Assembly: GCA_023132505.1 (NCBI GenBank)
Contig: JAGLYE010000056.1
Location: 1 to 8,264 of the forward strand
Direction: 5' to 3'
Origin: Bacteroidales bacterium
GTDB lineage: Bacteria; Bacteroidota; Bacteroidia; Bacteroidales; B18-G4
DNA length: 8,264 bases
Under the pieces are notes generated by a model. The model searched no databases. It saw only the letters and a list, made by a program, of their open reading frames with translations, and was not told the DNA's origin. This document shows positions 1 through 8,264 of the stretch, piece by piece. The translations under genes and the position numbers were made by a program. How positions within the stretch are numbered: the stretch's first letter is position 1; every line of letters begins with the position of its first letter.

Positions 1-84
1 CAGTTAGAGACAAACTAAAATTTTAACCGGACACCAATAGTTTGGAGTTCGAAGTTCGGAGTTCGGAGTTCTGGTATTTGATTT
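1..84. other. Intergenic left edge
   Basis: No coding frame that I can support lies in this 84-bp stretch after the adaptor stop codon (TAG, 85-87). It holds the heptamer repeat and, further left, a perfect 10-bp palindrome TAAAATTTTA at 16-25. No GC-rich hairpin followed by a T-run is seen, so there is no evident terminator and transcription could continue to the left. Confidence 0.7.
44..71. repeat. Four-copy heptamer tandem repeat
   Basis: Four head-to-tail copies of the 7-mer GGAGTTC lie just downstream of the adaptor stop codon; the second copy reads GAAGTTC. On the coding strand they read GAACTCC-type units. A period of seven is not a multiple of three and the repeat lies outside any gene, so it is not a protein repeat. 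Its role is unknown. It could be a replication-slippage product or part of a dispersed intergenic repeat family. Confidence 0.85.
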
Positions 85-1527
85 CTATTTCCTTCCTCCA
101 CCACCAGGCCTTCTGCCCTGGCCTCCACCCATTTTCTGCATGAGTTCAGGATGTTCCTGAATGTATTTCATCCTTTCTTCCTGGGTCATGTTCATGAGCT
201 TCTCGCGTAGTTCCTCAGGACTCAGCTCCTCTTTTTTCTCCGGCTTCCCTTTTTCTTGCTCGTCAAGCCGTTTGAAGTGGTTTATGATGGCTGTATCCAA
301 TGGATTAATACTATATTCCGCAGCTCCTTCAGGTGGAACAAGGTAAATATCTTCGCCTTCGTCCAGGCCTGCACAGATGATGATCTTATTCTCATTACTC
401 TTTCCGAGGATCACCTGCTGTCTACTTCTACCCATGTAAACATATGATATGCTATCATTGCTGTGGATACATTCAATCGGGACAAATACAACACTGTCGA
501 TCACATCAGTAATGATCATATTTTTTGTTGTCATAGCCGGCCGAAGAATAGAATCAAATTCATTTACCTCAATGATGACCTCAAACACCTTAGCATTGGA
601 ATTCCGCATCTGTTCACCGATATTGGCCACTTCAATAACATTTCCTGTATACTCCTTATCGGGGAATGCATCAATGCCGATATTCACCGGCTGGCCAACT
701 TTAACCTTGCTGATATCAATTTCATTCACATAGGTGCGTGATTTCATTTCTGTGAGATTTGGCAGCTCAGCCACAACAGGATCCCAAACGCTGAAGGTAG
801 CTCCAACACCCTGCTTTTGTCCATTCCAGTCGCGGCGATAGATCACCATACCTGACTTAGGGGCATAAATTGTAAACTGATCCAGCAGATCGAGCATTTC
901 CTGGTACTCTCTCTGTGCTTTCCTGAGTTTTGTATTCACCTCTGCCATGTTGGCCCTTGCCTTTTTAAGCTTCAGCTGATAGTTTTCCACGGCCTGGCTA
1001 TAAGCCCTTTCTGCTTTATCGAGATCGATCTTTGCCTGCCGCTGAGTGGCCGGAGGTTCATATATCGATTGGTCAACAGTGATCTGTCGTTCTTCCAGAT
1101 TGTACTGCAGGTTTACAAGTTCGTCCCTGGCATTCCGTAAATCCATGGTTGTGTCCAACTGGTTCTGTGTAAATTTCGTATATAGCGACTCCAGGTCAAG
1201 TTCATTGTCTTTCAGGCGGTTTGTAAGCTCCGAACGATCGAGGGTTGCCACATAGTCGCCTGAATCAACAACAGTACCATCAGGTATAATGTCATCGATC
1301 TTCAGGTTCCATATTCTAAAATTCCTGAGCCCGGACGGGCCAAGAATCTTTTCCGAGCTTTTTGCTTCCAGTTCACCCGTAGTAGATACCTTGATCTCAA
1401 ATAAGCCCATTTCTGCCGAAACCTCAAGGGATTCAGCTGTAGTCTTGGAAGAGCCAAAAAACACATAGAGCAGGATTATCACTAATATGATAACGGCAAG
1501 CCCAATATAAATCCTGTATTTTTTCAT
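85..1527 (-). CDS. Periplasmic adaptor (HlyD/MacA-type) of an efflux or export system
   Basis: This is a membrane-fusion (adaptor) protein of 480 residues that would link an inner-membrane pump to an outer-membrane TolC-type channel. One N-terminal membrane helix lies at about 6-24 (YIGLAVIILVIILLYVFF) after MKKYR. A split lipoyl/barrel-sandwich domain covers about 50-97 and 218-258 (TIYAPKSGMVIYRR). It is interrupted by a long coiled-coil hairpin at about 98-217, whose tip lies around the Pro-Pro at 158-159. A beta-barrel domain follows at about 260-340, then a membrane-proximal domain at 345-400 (VPIECIHSNDSISYVYMG). The last 60 residues are unusual: a charged Glu/Lys helix (420-465) and a Gly/Arg end (GGGQGRRPGGGGRK). 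The start ATG lies 15 bp after the MoxR stop, so co-transcription is likely. MacA-like proteins normally precede a MacB-type ABC permease; none is visible in the 84 bp left. The substrate cannot be told, and an RND partner is less likely. Confidence 0.92.
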   Translation of the reverse strand: MKKYRIYIGLAVIILVIILLYVFFGSSKTTAESLEVSAEMGLFEIKVSTTGELEAKSSEKILGPSGLRNFRIWNLKIDDIIPDGTVVDSGDYVATLDRSELTNRLKDNELDLESLYTKFTQNQLDTTMDLRNARDELVNLQYNLEERQITVDQSIYEPPATQRQAKIDLDKAERAYSQAVENYQLKLKKARANMAEVNTKLRKAQREYQEMLDLLDQFTIYAPKSGMVIYRRDWNGQKQGVGATFSVWDPVVAELPNLTEMKSRTYVNEIDISKVKVGQPVNIGIDAFPDKEYTGNVIEVANIGEQMRNSNAKVFEVIIEVNEFDSILRPAMTTKNMIITDVIDSVVFVPIECIHSNDSISYVYMGRSRQQVILGKSNENKIIICAGLDEGEDIYLVPPEGAAEYSINPLDTAIINHFKRLDEQEKGKPEKKEELSPEELREKLMNMTQEERMKYIQEHPELMQKMGGGQGRRPGGGGRK

Positions 1528-1542
1528 AATATTTAGGTATGG

Positions 1543-2517
1543 TTATTTATTCATCAGTTCTCCAATAATATTTTCTACGCTTATCCCCTCTGCCTCAGCC
1601 TTATAATTTCTTATGATCCGGTGTCGCAATACTGAAACAGCCACAGCATTCACATCCTCAATATCAGGTGAATATTTTCCATGCAAGGCAGCATGGCATT
1701 TTGCCCCCAGGATCATGTATTGCGAAGCCCTTGGGCCTGCACCCCAGTTCAGGTATTCATTTGCAAGTGTATGCGCCAGTTTTGTTCCCGGCCTTGTCAT
1801 AGATGCAAGCTTCACAGCATATTCATAAACATTGTCGGCAAGGGGGATCCTCCTTACAAGGTTCTGGAAATAAATGATCTCATCACCGCTCACTACCATT
1901 TCCGGGATTTCCATCTCCTTAAATGTGGTATTCTTCACAACATCAACTTCCTCCTCGAAAGAGGGATAATCAAGCCAGACATTAAACATAAACCTGTCGA
2001 GTTGTGCTTCAGGCAATGGGTAGGTTCCCTCCTGTTCGATAGGGTTCTGTGTTGCCAGGACGAAGAATGGTTCGCTCAGTTTATAGTTTTTCCCGGCTAC
2101 CGTAATTGCTTTCTCCTGCATGGCCTCGAGCATGGCGGCCTGTGTTTTGGGAGGGGTACGGTTGATCTCATCTGCAAGAATGATGTTGGCAAACACCGGG
2201 CCCTTAACAAACCTGAAAGATCTGTTTTCATCAAGGATCTCCGTACCAATAATATCAGAAGGCATGAGGTCGGGTGTAAACTGAATGCGGCTATAGCTCA
2301 AGCCAAGTGCTTTGGCAATTGTATTTACCATAAGTGTTTTGGCCAGTCCCGGCACACCCACCAACAGGGCATGTCCACGGCTAAAGATAGAGATGATCAC
2401 ATTTTCGATAACCTCATCCTGACCAACGATCACTTTGGCGATCTCTGCTTTCAGTATCCCGTATTTCTTTACCAGGGCATCAACAGCTTCAACATCCGAT
2501 TTATATAGGTCATTCAT
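1543..2517 (-). CDS. MoxR-family AAA+ ATPase
   Basis: This is a cytoplasmic MoxR-type AAA+ ATPase, a group thought to act as chaperones that activate or insert cofactors into partner proteins, often with von Willebrand factor A proteins. Counting from the ATG at 2515-2517 (324 residues), Walker A GVPGLAKT is at 54-61 and Walker B IILADEINR at 112-120. Sensor 1 ATQNP is at 155-159, the arginine finger LDRF at 173-176, and sensor 2 GPRAS at 261-265. The hallmark IEQEGTYPLPEAQLDRF is complete and the length is normal, so the enzyme should be active. A GTG at 2542-2544 would add nine residues (MIALFNFEN) and give a GTGA overlap with the surA stop. I prefer the ATG because it sits in an A-rich context and matches the usual N-terminus better. 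The usual DUF58 and VWA partner genes do not follow; an export adaptor does. Its client is unknown. Confidence 0.95.
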   Translation of the reverse strand: MNDLYKSDVEAVDALVKKYGILKAEIAKVIVGQDEVIENVIISIFSRGHALLVGVPGLAKTLMVNTIAKALGLSYSRIQFTPDLMPSDIIGTEILDENRSFRFVKGPVFANIILADEINRTPPKTQAAMLEAMQEKAITVAGKNYKLSEPFFVLATQNPIEQEGTYPLPEAQLDRFMFNVWLDYPSFEEEVDVVKNTTFKEMEIPEMVVSGDEIIYFQNLVRRIPLADNVYEYAVKLASMTRPGTKLAHTLANEYLNWGAGPRASQYMILGAKCHAALHGKYSPDIEDVNAVAVSVLRHRIIRNYKAEAEGISVENIIGELMNK

Positions 2518-2540
2518 ATTTTCAAAATTAAACAGGGCAA

Positions 2541-3896
2541 TCACTCACGAACTTCAAACCAATCGAATTCAAACTCGCATTCCCTGAACTTATCATTGAT
2601 CCTGATATAGGTCTTCTCCGCTTTCTTTGCGATCCACTCCTGAAAAGTTTTCGCTTTCTTCTCCTCCAGGGCCCATTCCTGGATCTTGTTATAATCTTCT
2701 CTCAGGTTCGCCCGGTGTGGCAGCGTCCTCTTCTTAAGGTAGAGCAATCTGTATGCTTGTTTTCCATCTTCCGTTTCCATTAGGACCGGATTTGAAAGTT
2801 CGCCTACCTTAAGTTTATCGATTACAAAAGAAACCTGTGGATCGAGATCCGAAACTTCGAAACCGTTTGTACCGGTCAAAGGGTTAATGAGCAATCCTCC
2901 GTTATTCTTGTTATCTCCGTCAGAATACTGCAACACTGCTTCATCAAAAGTGAGTGAGTCTGTACGAATCAGGTTTGTTACCGTATCCAGGTATGCTTTT
3001 GCCATGGCAAGATCAACAGGGGACACTTTCGTTTTCAGCAGTATATGCCTGACATTTACATATTCTCCTTTTCTTTCGATTAGCTGAATGATGTGGAAGC
3101 CGGCCTTTGTTTCAACAATCTCCGATACCTCACCATCATCAAGTTTGAAGGCAACAGCTTCGAACTCCTTGTACAGTTCTCCTCGTCCGTAGAACCCAAG
3201 TTCCCCGCCTTTTTTGGCAGAGCCCGGGTCTTCTGAATAAAGGATGGACAGTGTGGCAAAGTTCTCCCCTTCGATCACACGTTTACGCAATCCCCGCAAC
3301 CTGTCCTTGATCATCAGCTTTTGCTCCAGGCTGACAGGTGGCAAGCGTATGATCTCCCCGATTACTACAATTGAGTTGACCAACGGAATGCTGTCTACAG
3401 GAATGTTTTTGAAAAAAGATTTCACATCCGAAGGGGTTACAGAAACGTTTTCCACGATGGAGCCCTGAGTCCTGTCCACCTTGAGCTGGTCTTCAACATC
3501 CTTGCTAAATTCTTCCTTAAACTCTTCTATCGATTTACCATAATACTCTTCAAAGCGTTCACGGGAACCCAATTGTGCAATAAAGAAACGCAATCGCTGA
3601 TCCATCGTTTGTTCTATTTCCACGGCTGAGACCACAACTGAATCAATCTCGGCCTGGTTAAGAAGCAACTTCTGGAAAAGCAGGCTTTCGAGCATCTGAC
3701 AGCGGACTGAGGTCCCGCCACCAATAATACCGCTTTGCATGCGATATTGATAATACTGGTTTTCAATATCCGATTCAAGGATGATATTTTGCCCTACTAT
3801 AGCCACCACCTGATCGATGATTTTCTCTTCCTGCGCTTGTATTGCAAAGGAAGAAATCAGTGTGATAAGGGCGATAAGCAAAGTACGGGCTTTCAT
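2541..3896 (-). CDS. surA: SurA-like periplasmic chaperone with two parvulin domains
   Basis: This is a periplasmic chaperone and peptidyl-prolyl isomerase of the SurA family, 451 residues, close to the usual SurA length and domain order. A signal peptide (1-21, LIALITLISSFAIQA) is followed by the SurA N-terminal signature IIDQVVAIVGQNIILESDIE at about 26-45 and helices to about 160. Parvulin 1 spans about 173-275 and parvulin 2 about 279-388, followed by a C-terminal helix (QEWALEEKKAKTFQEWIAKKAE). Each domain has lost one of the two conserved histidines: domain 1 has Glu181 in place of the first (GEIIRLPP) but keeps His268 (GFHII). Domain 2 keeps His284 (VRHILL) but has Arg383 where the last is expected (AYRLLYL). 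Isomerase activity may thus be weak, with chaperoning as the main role. The gene follows a 57-bp gap with an inverted repeat, and its TGA stop nearly touches the MoxR gene. The symbol is given by architecture; orthology was not tested. Confidence 0.9.
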   Translation of the reverse strand: MKARTLLIALITLISSFAIQAQEEKIIDQVVAIVGQNIILESDIENQYYQYRMQSGIIGGGTSVRCQMLESLLFQKLLLNQAEIDSVVVSAVEIEQTMDQRLRFFIAQLGSRERFEEYYGKSIEEFKEEFSKDVEDQLKVDRTQGSIVENVSVTPSDVKSFFKNIPVDSIPLVNSIVVIGEIIRLPPVSLEQKLMIKDRLRGLRKRVIEGENFATLSILYSEDPGSAKKGGELGFYGRGELYKEFEAVAFKLDDGEVSEIVETKAGFHIIQLIERKGEYVNVRHILLKTKVSPVDLAMAKAYLDTVTNLIRTDSLTFDEAVLQYSDGDNKNNGGLLINPLTGTNGFEVSDLDPQVSFVIDKLKVGELSNPVLMETEDGKQAYRLLYLKKRTLPHRANLREDYNKIQEWALEEKKAKTFQEWIAKKAEKTYIRINDKFRECEFEFDWFEVRE

Positions 3897-3916
3897 ATTG
3901 TATGGCTCATATTTAA

Positions 3917-3937
3917 TTCTATAAACATATTATAGAA
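3917..3937. repeat. Perfect 8-bp inverted repeat ahead of surA
   Basis: TTCTATAA and TTATAGAA form perfect 8-bp arms around the 5-nt loop ACATA, 20 bp before the surA-like ATG. The stem is almost entirely A/T, and no T-run follows on the coding strand, so it is not a convincing intrinsic terminator. It could be a regulator-binding site, part of an internal promoter, or a chance feature of A/T-rich spacer DNA. Confidence 0.5.
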
Positions 3938-3953
3938 GGTGTTTATTGTCTTA

Positions 3954-4832
3954 TTAATAAATCTCGACCTGATTATGTTCAATGGCATCCTGAAGCACCG
4001 TTTGCCGCATGTTTTTTATCAGGTCATTCTTCCGCCTGTTCAAGATGATCTTTTGAATTTCATTCTCCACAAATTGCATCGGGGACACGCTGTCGGCAGG
4101 CTTATAATCCCGCACATAGATCATGTAAATATATACAGAATCCCTCAACTCCAGGTATCGGCGGTTGGCCTTGAATTGCGAGAAAGAATATGACTCAAGG
4201 GGAAGGATGTCAGAAACCTCTTCCATATCAAGCCATAGCTCCTCCATAATGTTAAATGATTCAGCATATTTGCTGCTATACAGCGCCAAAGAATCTTTTT
4301 CTTCGGGAACGTCAGATTTGATAAACTGCCTGAATTTACTTATTGCCGGAGAATCGGCATGCAACATCAGGTATTGCAAATTCATAATATCTTCCTTCAG
4401 GATAAAATTGCGTTTATTCCACTGATAGTATTCCTGCATCGCCTCAAATGAAATATTCGTATCGAGTTCTTGCCTCACCAGCATCTTCTCATATTCAAAA
4501 ATGATCAGGCTGTTCCTGTACTGTTCAATCCTATCGGAAAAGTCTTTGAGGTCTTCCGGAAGATTTTCACGGGCTTTCTTTACTATCAACTCCCTGTCAA
4601 CCCAATTTCGAACAAATGTTCTGACGACCGTCAGGCTGTCACGGGTAGATGCCCCCGGAGGGATGATCCCTTCAAGGTCTGAGGCATAAAGATATTTATC
4701 ATAAACCCGTACCAGGACATCTCCTGAACCGGAATTACCGGTTGGTGTACACGCAATTATCCATACCGTTAATACCAGAAAAGCAAAATGGCTGACAATT
4801 CGTTTATTGAATATCTTCAAGTACATCCTCAT
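3954..4832 (-). CDS. SurA-like lipoprotein lacking a parvulin active site
   Basis: This is a predicted periplasm-facing lipoprotein of about 292 residues. Counting from the ATG at 4830-4832, a basic n-region (KIFNKR) and a hydrophobic stretch lead to the lipobox IIAC with Cys28. The residues after it (TPTGNSGSGD) lack the acidic surface-export signal known from Bacteroidota, so inner-leaflet or periplasmic placement is more likely. Residues 38-135 resemble a SurA N-terminal helical module (RTFVRNWVDRELIVKKA). Residues 145-245 look like a worn parvulin fold (LQYLMLHADSP, later YIYMIYVRDY) without the HIL or GYHI motifs. The C-terminus is helical and ends EIY. Start choice is uncertain: ATG 4824-4826 and TTG 4839-4841 are in frame, and every option overlaps the end of the upstream isomerase gene. 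The product probably acts as a chaperone or holdase beside the two parvulin proteins. Family membership rests on pattern and context, not on a search. Confidence 0.82.
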   Translation of the reverse strand: MRMYLKIFNKRIVSHFAFLVLTVWIIACTPTGNSGSGDVLVRVYDKYLYASDLEGIIPPGASTRDSLTVVRTFVRNWVDRELIVKKARENLPEDLKDFSDRIEQYRNSLIIFEYEKMLVRQELDTNISFEAMQEYYQWNKRNFILKEDIMNLQYLMLHADSPAISKFRQFIKSDVPEEKDSLALYSSKYAESFNIMEELWLDMEEVSDILPLESYSFSQFKANRRYLELRDSVYIYMIYVRDYKPADSVSPMQFVENEIQKIILNRRKNDLIKNMRQTVLQDAIEHNQVEIY

Positions 4833-6831
4833 GCACAACAACAGTGTATTTTTCTTTCAGTAAGCGAACCCATTCCTCTTCTAAAAAGTTCTGATAATCA
4901 GATGTAATGAGTCCTCTGGCTTCGTCGATAGATTTAGGTTCCGGATCCCTAAGGTTTGTTACCAACCCAAATATAATTGAGTTTTCATTATTTGACCTGC
5001 CATCATAAAGTTCATTAAAATCAGTAAGTTGCATTGTTGGTGTCAGGCCTTCTTTCCACTCAACCATATCGATGAAGTCATTATCACCCATTGCATAAAT
5101 ACCGCTTTGTAAGATTACAGATCTCATAGTATCCAGTCCGATATCCATCAGGCTTTGCTTTCCTTCAGCAGCAGCTGTGATCATTTTACGGATTTCTTCT
5201 TCCAGTGCCGGGTCATTCAGGATGATAATATCGGCTTCCAGCCTTTCACCCCACATATAATTCCCGCTATTTACTGAATAAAACTCCTGCAGGCCAAGAG
5301 TATCCTTCACAGCCTTGCTCCAAACTCTTTCATCGGTAAGATTAAAAAGCAAGATACCGTCACGGTATTCCTGCATCAGCATCCTGAAATCAGGGTATTT
5401 CTCTTCCAGCCGGCTGTCTTCCAGTTCTATGCATATTACATTAACATAGTCCCGGTACTGAGTATAGAAGAAAGCTTCCAGTCCGGCAGTTCCGCGTCTT
5501 GTTTGTTTTTGCTCCAGGTAGCTGGCAAAATCATGCTGGCTGTATTTCTTGCCCCCCAGCTGAAATATCTTTTTACCAAAGGATAAAACCTTATCTGCAC
5601 TCCATTCCCTTGCATAAAATGATGAGTCGATCGCATTAAGGAGTTCCTGCAGATTCTCAGGAAATTCTTTAAATCCGTTTTCGGATTTTATTTTGAGGAT
5701 AACCGTTTCCCTGCTCTTTTGAGCGCGGGTATCTTTTGTCATTTTTCTTTTCAGCTCAAGCACTTCCACCTTATAGTCTCCAGGTCGTTGCCTGTGGATC
5801 AGTTTAAGGATATGCCAGCCGAAAGAGGTCAATACAGGTTGAGAGATGTCTCCGGAATCCTGAATGTCTGACACTGCGACAATGAACTCAGGCACCATTC
5901 TGTTGGAACCAAACCTTGGCAGTATGCCGCCTTTGTCTTTGGACCCGCGGTCGTCGGAAAATGCCGATACCAGGCTCTCAAACTTTTCGCCATCCAGCAT
6001 ACGCTGGTAAAGGTCGTTGATCTCATTTTCTTTCCTTAAGGAATCCTGTGCGGTAGCATTCTTCGGCATAGACAGGTAAAGGTGTGCGACAGTGGCTTTC
6101 CCCATGGCTTCTTGCCTATCTGTGGCCTTAATGATGTGATAACCGTATGCCGTCCTCACAGGCATTGAAATTTCACCAACTGCTGTACTGTATGCACCAC
6201 TTTCGAAAGGATAAACCATATCGAAAACAGTAAAATATCCCAGGTCTCCGCCATTGCCTTTACGCATCTGTCCCTGAGTTTCTCTGTCCCTAGCCGAGGG
6301 ATCATCAGAAGTCTCGGCAGCAACAACTGTAAAGTCTTCTCCCGCGAAGATCCTGTCCCTTACTGTCATAATCTTCTTGTAAGCAAGGAGTGAATCCGCA
6401 GGTAACGCGTTTTCGTCTACCTTGATCAGGATATGGCTGGCCCTGATATCGTACATCAGGCGGTCATAAGCTTCCCGTAAAAGTTCATCCGTTACTTCCT
6501 GGTCATTAAAATAAGGATCAGCCAACTGCTTTCTATACCCGGCCAGTTCATTGACAAAAGCCTTTGCCGTGTCCATTCCAAGGTCACGGGACTCTTTAAC
6601 CTTTAGCCTGAAATTAATGTACAGCTCCAGGTAATCCTGCATTGACTTTTTATCTGCCAGGTCTGTATCCACATTATTCTTGAGATATACATTGAGGAAC
6701 TCGCTAACACTTATCTGCTCATCATCGATGGCTATCAAGGTACGATGATCTTCTTTTTGTGCCTGAATTGATAATGCGGTGAACAACGCAAATATAAACA
6801 CACTTATCTTCACTAATATACTTTTCATCAT
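4804..6831 (-). CDS. Exported peptidyl-prolyl isomerase with two parvulin domains
   Basis: This is a periplasmic folding factor of the SurA/PpiC-parvulin type, 675 residues long against 428 for E. coli SurA. A signal peptide (residues 1-24, hydrophobic VFIFALFTALSIQA, likely cut before Gln25) directs export; no lipobox is seen. A SurA-N-like helical module spans about 30-127. Parvulin 1 covers about 128-238 (ASHILI with His133; YGYHII with His232). Parvulin 2 covers about 245-348 (VAHLYL with His250; FGWHIL with His340). Both domains keep the two histidines typical of active parvulins. Residues 424-510 resemble the N-terminal module again, and the last 145 residues end in a helix-rich SurA-like tail (EEEWVRLLKEKY). 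The start is one of two adjacent ATGs (6826-6831) with no clear Shine-Dalgarno sequence, as is common in Bacteroidota. The end overlaps the next gene, which suggests coupled translation. The likely job is maturation of outer-membrane or secreted proteins. Isomerase activity is inferred. Confidence 0.93.
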   Translation of the reverse strand: MMKSILVKISVFIFALFTALSIQAQKEDHRTLIAIDDEQISVSEFLNVYLKNNVDTDLADKKSMQDYLELYINFRLKVKESRDLGMDTAKAFVNELAGYRKQLADPYFNDQEVTDELLREAYDRLMYDIRASHILIKVDENALPADSLLAYKKIMTVRDRIFAGEDFTVVAAETSDDPSARDRETQGQMRKGNGGDLGYFTVFDMVYPFESGAYSTAVGEISMPVRTAYGYHIIKATDRQEAMGKATVAHLYLSMPKNATAQDSLRKENEINDLYQRMLDGEKFESLVSAFSDDRGSKDKGGILPRFGSNRMVPEFIVAVSDIQDSGDISQPVLTSFGWHILKLIHRQRPGDYKVEVLELKRKMTKDTRAQKSRETVILKIKSENGFKEFPENLQELLNAIDSSFYAREWSADKVLSFGKKIFQLGGKKYSQHDFASYLEQKQTRRGTAGLEAFFYTQYRDYVNVICIELEDSRLEEKYPDFRMLMQEYRDGILLFNLTDERVWSKAVKDTLGLQEFYSVNSGNYMWGERLEADIIILNDPALEEEIRKMITAAAEGKQSLMDIGLDTMRSVILQSGIYAMGDNDFIDMVEWKEGLTPTMQLTDFNELYDGRSNNENSIIFGLVTNLRDPEPKSIDEARGLITSDYQNFLEEEWVRLLKEKYTVVVHEDVLEDIQ

Positions 6832-6860
6832 TTGATACTTTCAATAGTTTATGGTTTAAC

Positions 6861-8264
<1,404 letters not shown>

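Noticed and set aside
1681..2508. Long plus-strand open frame (275 codons) opposite the MoxR gene
   Set aside because: It mirrors a clear MoxR gene with all AAA+ motifs. Its translation is rich in Cys, His and Phe, shows no domain, and has no independent start context.
2542..2544. GTG start for the MoxR gene (GTGA overlap with surA)
   Set aside because: It is possible, but it adds nine residues with no family support; the ATG at 2515-2517 has a better A-rich context. Kept only as an alternative.
3917..3937. Inverted repeat as an intrinsic terminator of the lipoprotein gene
   Set aside because: The stem is almost all A/T and no T-run follows it on the coding strand.

Overview
This window comes from a member of the Bacteroidota, probably Bacteroidales-like. 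The evidence is tandem SurA-type folding factors directly behind guaB, weak or absent Shine-Dalgarno sequences with A/T-rich start contexts, very short gene spacing, and the style of the proteins. I cannot name a genus. All six genes lie on the minus strand and are read from right to left, so the window looks like one long co-oriented transcription unit.

Layout in reading order. guaB (IMP dehydrogenase) enters from the right edge and lacks its first residues. After 29 bp comes a 675-residue exported protein with two parvulin domains. Its end overlaps the start of a lipoprotein of about 292 residues that looks like a SurA relative with no parvulin active site. After a 57-bp gap holding a perfect 8-bp inverted repeat comes a SurA-like protein of 451 residues with two parvulin domains. 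It is followed by a MoxR-family AAA+ ATPase and then, 15 bp later, by a membrane-anchored periplasmic adaptor (HlyD/MacA type). The last 84 bp at the left edge contain no gene visible to me, but they do hold a four-copy heptamer repeat.

How the genes fit together. Three of the six products are periplasmic folding factors, probably serving outer-membrane and exported proteins. They form a series in the parvulin histidines: both pairs kept (675 aa), one histidine lost from each domain (451 aa), and none kept (lipoprotein). The MoxR protein is a cytoplasmic chaperone-like ATPase, but the usual DUF58/VWA partners do not follow it. The adaptor would normally work with an ABC permease and a TolC-type channel, which may lie beyond the left edge. 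guaB is metabolic and probably a co-transcribed neighbour only.

I found no mobile element gene, CRISPR array, tRNA, rRNA or toxin-antitoxin pair, and no clear sign of an undescribed system. The most interesting points are the pattern of parvulin degeneration, an apparent internal duplication in the 675-aa protein, and the orphan MoxR/adaptor pair.
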